Assembly: GCF_900169175.1 (NCBI RefSeq)
Contig: NZ_FXZM01000001.1
Location: 124,001-188,000 of the forward strand
Length of the DNA stretch: 64,000 nucleotides
Direction of reading: 5' to 3'
Source of the DNA: Brevibacterium jeotgali
GTDB lineage: Bacteria; Actinomycetota; Actinomycetes; Actinomycetales; Brevibacteriaceae
Shown one piece after another: positions 59,320 to 64,000 of the stretch (its first letter is position 1; each line of letters starts with the position of its first letter). The notes below the pieces were generated by a model. It saw only the letters and a list, made by a program, of their open reading frames with translations, made no database searches and was not told where the DNA came from. A program made the position numbers and the translations under genes.

Positions 59320-59979
59320 TCACGAATGCCGGGAACGGGCTCCTGCTGGGATCCGATACAGGCGGGACGGCCTGCCTCGCCGTCCGTCGGTGAGTTCTCC
59401 GGTGGTTTCGAGCTGCCGCTTCATCGCCCGCCGGAAGGTGTCGCGCGGCAGATCCTCACCCGCCACGGACTCGTGCAGCGATTGGAGGTCGCCCAGACTG
59501 AACGACGAGGGCAGGAGCCCCCAGGGATCGGGGTACTCCGCATACGCCTCCCGGACCCGGCGCAGCGCTTCGACGAACACCCTCGGATGGTCGTAGGGCA
59601 GCCGCACTCCCCCTTCAGCCTCGACCTCCCCCACGGGAGCGAGCGTGATGCTCCCCCCGCGCAGCCCCTCCGCGACGACGGACCCGGGCACCACGTCGAG
59701 ATGGGCCACTGTGACGACCCATCCCCGCGGGTCGCGATCCGGATCGTCGAAGACCTTGAGCTGCTGCGGTTCGCGCCCCGTGATCCCCGCCTTGCTCCGC
59801 AGGCTCCGCAGCACGGCCGCGTGGAGGCGTTCCCGCTCGTGGACGAACGTGCCCGGCAGGGCGAACCCGACGTCCTCCTTCACGAGCACGATCTCGAGGC
59901 CGCGGCCCGTGACGGTGAAGGTCGCGGTGTCGACCGCGAGCGAGGGGCGGGGGAAGTCCGTGAGGGGCGCGCCGCTCAC
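59320..59979 (-). CDS. Nudix-like/winged-helix regulator (NrtR-type), Nudix box degenerate
   Basis: A 219-aa protein: Nudix fold (about 12-140) and a C-terminal winged helix (SFSLGDLQSLHESVAGEDLPRDTFRRAMKRQL...). The Nudix box reads GTFVHERERLHAAVLRSLRSKAGI, lacking the REuxEE metal-binding acids, so it is unlikely to hydrolyse nucleotides. NrtR regulators of NAD metabolism have this architecture; the ligand may be ADP-ribose or similar. The GTG start overlaps the USP stop (GTGA). Confidence 0.82.
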   Translation of the reverse strand: MSGAPLTDFPRPSLAVDTATFTVTGRGLEIVLVKEDVGFALPGTFVHERERLHAAVLRSLRSKAGITGREPQQLKVFDDPDRDPRGWVVTVAHLDVVPGSVVAEGLRGGSITLAPVGEVEAEGGVRLPYDHPRVFVEALRRVREAYAEYPDPWGLLPSSFSLGDLQSLHESVAGEDLPRDTFRRAMKRQLETTGELTDGRRGRPSRLYRIPAGARSRHS

Positions 59980-60881
59980 GCGGACCGTGCGCTCAGGCGC
60001 GGGTCCCGGCGATAGGGGACGAGGAGGACGCTCGCCTCCGCATCGGTCAGAACCGCAGAGCTCGTGCGGCCCAGCTGCGAGGTCATCGCGGCGAAGACTC
60101 CCCTGCCGCGCTTGCCGACGACGACGACATCGGCCGTCTTCGACGCGTCGATGAGCATCTCCGCGGGGTCCCCGGGAGGGAACTCGATGTCCGCGTCGAG
60201 CTCGGGGAAGGATTCGCGCAGCCAGGCGAGATCGGACTGGGCCCGGGATTCCGCCTCGGCCCGATCGCCCAGTGCGTCGACGCCGACGAGCACGCGCAGC
60301 GGCCACCCGCTCGCCACCGCCAGGGATGCGGCGTCCAGGGCCGCCACGCCGGCGTACTCCGACGTGTCGAGCCCCACCACGACTCCGCCCCTCGCCCCAC
60401 CGCGCGCAATGCTGGGGTGACCGCTCGGATCGTCGAACTCGCTGCCGTCGCGCACCGTGTGCACCAGGACGGCGCTGAGCGCATGACCGGGCAGCCCGAA
60501 GCTGACCGTGCCGATCCGCCTGCTGTTGACCGTCCCCGCGCCGTGTCGACCGAGCACCAGCAGGCCGGCATCCTCGGCCCGCATCGCGAGCTCCTCGCCC
60601 GCGTCGCCGACGATGACCTCCGTGAGGATCTCCGTGCCCGAGGCGCCGTCAGGATGCACGGCATCGAGATCGCCGAGCCGGTCCGCGAGTCCCGTGAGCA
60701 CGGTCCGGCCGGCCTCCGTGAGTTCGGCTTCGTCGTCGATCTCCAAGTGCGCGGGGGTGATGACATGGATGAGCCGCAGGGCACGGCCGGTGCCGCGCAG
60801 CTCCTTGAGGGCCCACGCCGCGGCTTCGGCGCTCTGGTCAGAACCGTCGACTCCGACGATCACGTCTCCGCTCAGCTGCAC
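59976..60881 (-). CDS. Tandem universal stress protein
   Basis: A 301-aa protein of two USP domains (about 1-145 and 160-290). Each has an ATP-binding loop of the form G-X2-G-X9-G-S/T: VLGRHGAGTVNSRRIGTVSFGL and VVGKRGRGVFAAMTSQLGRTSSAVL. Such double USPs are common dormancy/hypoxia proteins in actinobacteria. GTG start with GGAGG upstream; followed in a GTGA overlap by the degenerate Nudix regulator. TACCAT (60918-60913 on minus) is a likely -10. Confidence 0.92.
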   Translation of the reverse strand: MQLSGDVIVGVDGSDQSAEAAAWALKELRGTGRALRLIHVITPAHLEIDDEAELTEAGRTVLTGLADRLGDLDAVHPDGASGTEILTEVIVGDAGEELAMRAEDAGLLVLGRHGAGTVNSRRIGTVSFGLPGHALSAVLVHTVRDGSEFDDPSGHPSIARGGARGGVVVGLDTSEYAGVAALDAASLAVASGWPLRVLVGVDALGDRAEAESRAQSDLAWLRESFPELDADIEFPPGDPAEMLIDASKTADVVVVGKRGRGVFAAMTSQLGRTSSAVLTDAEASVLLVPYRRDPRLSARSA

Positions 60882-60912
60882 AGCGCCTCCTTCAGATCCG
60901 GGTCCTCCCCTG

Positions 60913-60918
60913 ATGGTA
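60913..60918 (-). promoter_or_regulatory. -10 of the USP operon
   Basis: TACCAT on minus, about 31 bp before the GTG, with GAAGGAGG in the leader. Confidence 0.45.
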
Positions 60919-60980
60919 GTGAAGGACGGCGCACTCCTGCAGCGCCCCGTCGCGTGTCGGGACGATGAGGACCGAACGAC

Positions 60981-61014
60981 GGAAGCCCTGCCACCGGGTG
61001 GTGACAGGGCTTCC
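60981..61014 (-). terminator. tRNA-Thr terminator
   Basis: A perfect 10-bp stem GGAAGCCCTG / CAGGGCTTCC with an inner CCAC/GTGG, starting 7 bases after the tRNA 3' end. Confidence 0.85.
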
Positions 61015-61020
61015 AGACCG

Positions 61021-61093
61021 AGCCTCCTGTCGGAATCGAACCGACGACCTTTTCATTACGAGTGAAACGCTCTACCGACTGAGCTAAGGAGGC
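61021..61093 (-). tRNA. tRNA-Thr (anticodon CGU)
   Basis: A 73-nt cloverleaf: acceptor GCCTCCT/AGGAGGC, D arm GCTC/GAGC, anticodon stem TTTCA/TGAAA with loop CTCGTAA (anticodon CGT, reading ACG), T arm GTCGG/CCGAC with TTCGATT, discriminator U. CCA is not encoded. Every stem pairs perfectly. Confidence 0.98.
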
Positions 61094-61103
61094 AACGCGG
61101 AAG

Positions 61104-61133
61104 AGCTTATCCCCATCTCTGCGACGAGGTCAA
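61104..61133 (-). promoter_or_regulatory. tRNA-Thr promoter
   Basis: TTGACC (61133-61128) and TAAGCT (61109-61104) on minus with an 18-bp spacer. The -35 overlaps the lysG stop codon. Confidence 0.65.
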
Positions 61134-62029
61134 AACGGGCGCAGGGCCCGCGCTGCGGCCGCTTCGACAGCTGCGCTGAACCGGTCCAGCACGGGCAGCT
61201 CAGTCGCCCACCGGTGCCAGTGCAGGTCGACGTCGAGCATGGGCAGTCCGGGGATCCGGACGAGGTCGTCGACATCGGGGAGTGCGCCCAGGAGCAGCTC
61301 GTGGATGCACCCCCACCCCAGACCCGCGCGCAGTCCCGTCACGAAGCCGTCCTGAGCCCCGATCATATGGGTCGGCGGGTTCGCCTCCTCGTCGTGCTCC
61401 TCGCACCATGCCCGCAGGACCCTGTGCTGGAGCTCGTCCGCTGCGCCGAACGTCAGCACCGGACACGTCGTGAGATCGAGAGTCCCGTCAGCGGACAGAT
61501 GCCGCGCTGCCAGCCGCTGCGACACGACGGGAACATAGCGCATCTTCCCCAGGGGCGTCGCCGTGCACCCCGTCTGGGCGGTGGGCAGAGAACTGAGGGC
61601 TCCGAGCACATCCCCGCGCGCGAGCGCCTGGTGACCGATGTCCTGATCCTCGACGCGCACCCGCAGGACGACGTCGTCCCAGTCTGCAGCCTCCTCGATG
61701 ACCCCGGACAGCCATGTGCCCAGGGCGTCCGCACCGACCGCGACCGGCAGCACCGACCTGATCGGGGCATCGACGGCGGGGGCGAGGGAGTCGACGAGCG
61801 CGACGACCTGCCGCGCTGCGGCGAGCACAGCCTCGCCCGCAGATGTCGCGCGAGGAGGGGTGGAGCGCGCGACGAGCACATGCCCCATCGTCGACTCCAG
61901 GGCCCGGATCCGCTGAGAGACCGCGGACGTGCTCACACCCAGCGCGAACCCGGCGGCGTCGAAGCCGCCCTCGTCCACCACTGCGACGAGCGCCGCCAGC
62001 TGCACGAGGCTGGGGGTATCGGATCTCAT
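61130..62029 (-). CDS. lysG: LysR-type regulator LysG/ArgP
   Basis: Activates the divergent lysE exporter when basic amino acids accumulate. 299 aa: HTH SLVQLAALVAVVDEGGFDAAGFALGVSTSAVSQRIRALE, then the ArgP/LysG effector domain (ADALGTWLSGVIEEAAD, VRVEDQDIGHQALARGDVLGALSS). The ATG overlaps the stop of an upstream six-codon frame (ATGA). A 26-bp dyad lies in the gap. Confidence 0.93.
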   Translation of the reverse strand: MRSDTPSLVQLAALVAVVDEGGFDAAGFALGVSTSAVSQRIRALESTMGHVLVARSTPPRATSAGEAVLAAARQVVALVDSLAPAVDAPIRSVLPVAVGADALGTWLSGVIEEAADWDDVVLRVRVEDQDIGHQALARGDVLGALSSLPTAQTGCTATPLGKMRYVPVVSQRLAARHLSADGTLDLTTCPVLTFGAADELQHRVLRAWCEEHDEEANPPTHMIGAQDGFVTGLRAGLGWGCIHELLLGALPDVDDLVRIPGLPMLDVDLHWHRWATELPVLDRFSAAVEAAAARALRPF

Positions 62030-62046
62030 GCGATGCTCTCGCTCAT
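62026..62046 (-). CDS. Six-codon upstream frame (MSESIA) overlapping lysG start
   Basis: ATG AGC GAG AGC ATC GCA TGA begins seven bases after a -10-like TAAGCT (62059-62054 on minus); its TGA overlaps the lysG ATG. lysG has only a weak ribosome site, so the mini-frame could couple translation. Real expression is not shown. Confidence 0.35.
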   Translation of the reverse strand: MSESIA

Positions 62047-62064
62047 GAAGACAAGCTTAACCAT

Positions 62065-62090
62065 GTGAAGGCCATGCACGTGGTCTTCAC
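62065..62090. promoter_or_regulatory. LysG operator-like dyad
   Basis: GTGAAGGCC (62065-62073) and GGTCTTCAC (62082-62090) are 8 of 9 inverse complementary around eight bases. It sits between the lysG start region and the lysE -10, where a LysR regulator is expected to bind. Confidence 0.6.
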
Positions 62091-62103
62091 CGTCCGCGCG
62101 GCG

Positions 62104-62109
62104 TACGTT
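62104..62109 (+). promoter_or_regulatory. -10 of lysE (leaderless geometry)
   Basis: TACGTT, six bases before the ATG, directly downstream of the dyad. Confidence 0.5.
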
Positions 62110-62115
62110 CGAAGA

Positions 62116-62736
62116 ATGCCCGTCCTCGCTCTCCTCGCCACCGGCTTCCTCACCGGGGTGGGACTCATCATCGCCATCGGTCCGCAGAACGCGTTCATCC
62201 TCCGACAGGGAATCCGTCGTGAGCGGGTCGCCGTCGTCGTGCTCGTCTGCGTCATCGCTGACGTCGCGCTCATCGCCCTCGGTACGGCGGGGATCGGCAT
62301 CGTCTTCGAGCACGCTCCGTGGGTCGTGGAGATCATGCGGTGGGGAGGCGTCGCCTACCTCGTGTGGTTCGCCTGGACGAGCATCCGGTCGGCGTTCGGC
62401 GACTCCGAGGCGCTCGCCCCGACTGCGAGCGGTGCCACGACTGCGGAGGGGCGGTCCGCCGTCTCCGTCGTCGCGGCCACAGCGGCGCTCACGTTCCTCA
62501 ATCCGCACGTGTACCTCGACACCGTCGTCATGCTCGGCACGGTTGCGAACCAGCACGAGGCCCGCTGGGTCTTCTCCGGCGGAGCGATGCTCGGTTCACT
62601 CGTCTGGTTCGCGGCCCTGGGATGGGGAGCACACCTGCTCGCTCCGGTGCTGCGCAGTCCCCGGGTGTGGCGGGTCGTCGACGTGGCGATCGCCGCAGTC
62701 ATGCTGATGATCGCCGCGCGGCTCGCCGTGGCGTAA
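62116..62736 (+). CDS. lysE: LysE-family basic amino acid exporter
   Basis: Exports lysine/arginine. 206 aa with six helices and the LysE signature GVGLIIAIGPQNAFILRQG and LTFLNPHVYLDTVVMLGTVA. The loop after helix 3 (SEALAPTASGATTAEGRSA) is short. Paired divergently with its regulator lysG, as in Corynebacterium glutamicum. Start ATG is leaderless. Confidence 0.94.
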   Translation: MPVLALLATGFLTGVGLIIAIGPQNAFILRQGIRRERVAVVVLVCVIADVALIALGTAGIGIVFEHAPWVVEIMRWGGVAYLVWFAWTSIRSAFGDSEALAPTASGATTAEGRSAVSVVAATAALTFLNPHVYLDTVVMLGTVANQHEARWVFSGGAMLGSLVWFAALGWGAHLLAPVLRSPRVWRVVDVAIAAVMLMIAARLAVA

Positions 62737-62782
62737 TCTCGACCACACAGACGGACCCCGCAGACCAGAGGTGTGGAGCAGA

Positions 62783-63976
62783 GTGATCGAATTCTCGCAG
62801 GAGAGGGCCCAGACGCTCCTCGCCCAGTTCCGGGCCCTCGTCGCATGCGAGTCGCCGTCGAACGACCCGCAGTCCCTGGCCGCCAGCGCTCGACTCATCG
62901 GTGAGATCGGCGAGCAGATCACGGGGATCCGCCCCGACGTCCGCACGATCGAGGGCTTCCCCCACATCCTCTTCCGGATCGGGAGCGGGCCGCGGCGAGT
63001 CCTGCTGCTGGGCCACCACGACACGGTCTGGCCGCGCGGAACCCTCACCTCCATGCCGTGGTCCGTCGACGGCGATACGGTCCGCGGGCCCGGGACGGAC
63101 GACATGAAGGGCGGGATCCTCATCGCTCTCCACGCAGTGGGCGCACTGCTGCGCCACGTGGACGAGGAGGACCTCGACGGAGTCAGCATCCTCTTCACCG
63201 CGGACGAAGAGCTGGGCTCTCCCACCTCGCAGCTGCTCATCGAGCAGCTGTCTCGAGAGGCGGAGGCGGTGCTCGTCTTCGAATCCGGTGGACCAGCAGG
63301 CGAGGTGAAGGTCGCCCGCAAGGGTGTCGCGATCTATGAGCTCGAAGTCGTCGGCCGTGCCGCCCACGCGGGGGTCGAGCCGGAGTCCGGGGTGAACGCG
63401 ACCGTCGAGGTCTCCCGCCAGGTCCTCGCGATCGACGGCATCGGCACCCCGGACGGGAGCACGACCGTCGTGCCTGCGGTCATGCAGTCGGGAACGACGA
63501 CGAACACGGTGCCTGCCAGGGCCACCGTCGGCGTCGACTCCCGCGCTCTGACCGTCACGGAGCAGGAGCGGGTCGACCGCGCACTGCGCGGGCTCCGCTC
63601 CTTTCACCCGGAGGCGGAGCTGACCCTGCACGGCGGTATCAACCGACCGCCTCTCGAAGAGCGGTTCGCTGCAGACATCTTCGAGCGCGCACGGGCGGCG
63701 GCTGCGGTGCTGGGCCATCCGCCGCTCGAGGCGATCCGTGTGGGCGGAGGGTCGGACGCCAACTTCGCGGCGGGGGTGGGCACACCGACCCTCGACGGTC
63801 TGGGCACGGTGGGCGGCGGGTCACACGCTGACGACGAGCACGCGCTGCTGTCATGGATCCCTCGGCGCGTCGAGCTCACGGCGTCTCTGGTCCTCTCACT
63901 GCTGAGGGACCCGGTGGTCCGCCCGACGGCGACCACAACGACGACCACGGCAGCGACTCAGGGGCCTGCTCGCTGA
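62783..63976 (+). CDS. M20-family metallopeptidase (CPG2/glutamate carboxypeptidase-like)
   Basis: A 397-aa zinc peptidase. Ligands and catalytic residues: GHHDTVWP (His, Asp), GTDDMKGG (bridging Asp), ADEELGS (catalytic Glu), FESGGPAG and the last His in SHADDEH. The inserted dimerisation domain (GRAAHAGVEPESGVNATVE) is typical. Two GTGs are possible; the second (used) has GGAGC five bases upstream, the first gives four more residues. The C-terminal residues (TTTTTT) are low complexity. Cleaves a terminal amino acid from a small amide; exact substrate unknown. Confidence 0.9.
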   Translation: MIEFSQERAQTLLAQFRALVACESPSNDPQSLAASARLIGEIGEQITGIRPDVRTIEGFPHILFRIGSGPRRVLLLGHHDTVWPRGTLTSMPWSVDGDTVRGPGTDDMKGGILIALHAVGALLRHVDEEDLDGVSILFTADEELGSPTSQLLIEQLSREAEAVLVFESGGPAGEVKVARKGVAIYELEVVGRAAHAGVEPESGVNATVEVSRQVLAIDGIGTPDGSTTVVPAVMQSGTTTNTVPARATVGVDSRALTVTEQERVDRALRGLRSFHPEAELTLHGGINRPPLEERFAADIFERARAAAAVLGHPPLEAIRVGGGSDANFAAGVGTPTLDGLGTVGGGSHADDEHALLSWIPRRVELTASLVLSLLRDPVVRPTATTTTTTAATQGPAR

Positions 63977-64000
63977 AAGGCGACCTCCCCCGCTGCGTCA

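Noticed and set aside
61021-61133. tRNA-Thr as an integration site
   Set aside because: The tRNA 3' end is not repeated elsewhere in the window, and the neighbouring genes are ordinary.
1-64000. CRISPR array, insertion sequence or prophage
   Set aside because: No regularly spaced repeats with unique spacers, no transposase or integrase, and no att-like duplication beside the tRNA-Thr gene were seen.

Overview
The window is a GC-rich chromosomal segment from an actinobacterium. Lsr2, ClpC with a ClgR-like upstream repeat, FtsH followed by folE-folP-folB/folK and DUF3180, leaderless-type promoters, a narK-narGHJI nitrate respiration block and an acyl-CoA carboxylase cluster ordered like Mycobacterium tuberculosis Rv2498c-Rv2506 all point to Actinobacteria, most likely Micrococcales. 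A Brevibacterium-like genus is a guess; nothing here fixes it. No insertion sequence, prophage, CRISPR array or obvious island is visible, and the window reads as core or near-core genome.

Layout. 1-3.4 kb: the 3' end of mutY, uridine kinase, a winged-helix regulator with its membrane partner, and a glutamate N-acetyltransferase. 3.4-17.4 kb (minus strand): hpt, ftsH, folE, folP, fused folB-folK, DUF3180, two PH-domain membrane proteins, a DUF2520 dehydrogenase-like protein, lysS, a small membrane protein and lsr2, mostly joined by ATGA-type overlaps, then clpC with its own leader. 17.5-25.8 kb: a DUF368 (polyprenyl-phosphate transporter) gene set between hpt and tilS, then tilS, a zinc metalloprotease, a PBP4-type carboxypeptidase, divergent ppa, and two less certain genes. 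25-33 kb: CPBP protein, RND exporter, MFS exporter, nitroreductase and MsrA. 33-37 kb: a methyltransferase remnant, an ABC-F gene with an attenuator-like leader, peptide deformylase and an FMN reductase. 37-49.4 kb: a leucine/isovalerate degradation cluster (TetR, accD1, accA1, acyl-CoA dehydrogenase, maoC, citE) interrupted by cls and by lutABC for lactate oxidation. 49.4-59.3 kb: narK-narGHJI with two molybdenum-cofactor genes beyond it. 59.3-64 kb: degenerate Nudix/wHTH regulator, universal stress protein, tRNA-Thr(CGU), divergent lysG/lysE and an M20 peptidase.

How the genes work together. The nar block makes membrane nitrate reductase (NarGHI) with its chaperone NarJ and transporter NarK; MobA would supply the guanine-dinucleotide form of the molybdenum cofactor that NarG needs. 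Lactate oxidation by LutABC and acyl-CoA oxidation can feed electrons to that chain. The fol genes convert GTP to dihydropteroate. The exporter, nitroreductase, MsrA, USP and ABC-F genes form a stress and drug-tolerance theme.

The best candidates for something undescribed are regulatory: a leaderless three-codon minigene plus hairpin in front of the ABC-F gene, paired CRP/GlxR-like sites between narK and mobA, and repeated short G-rich tandem repeats at gene ends.
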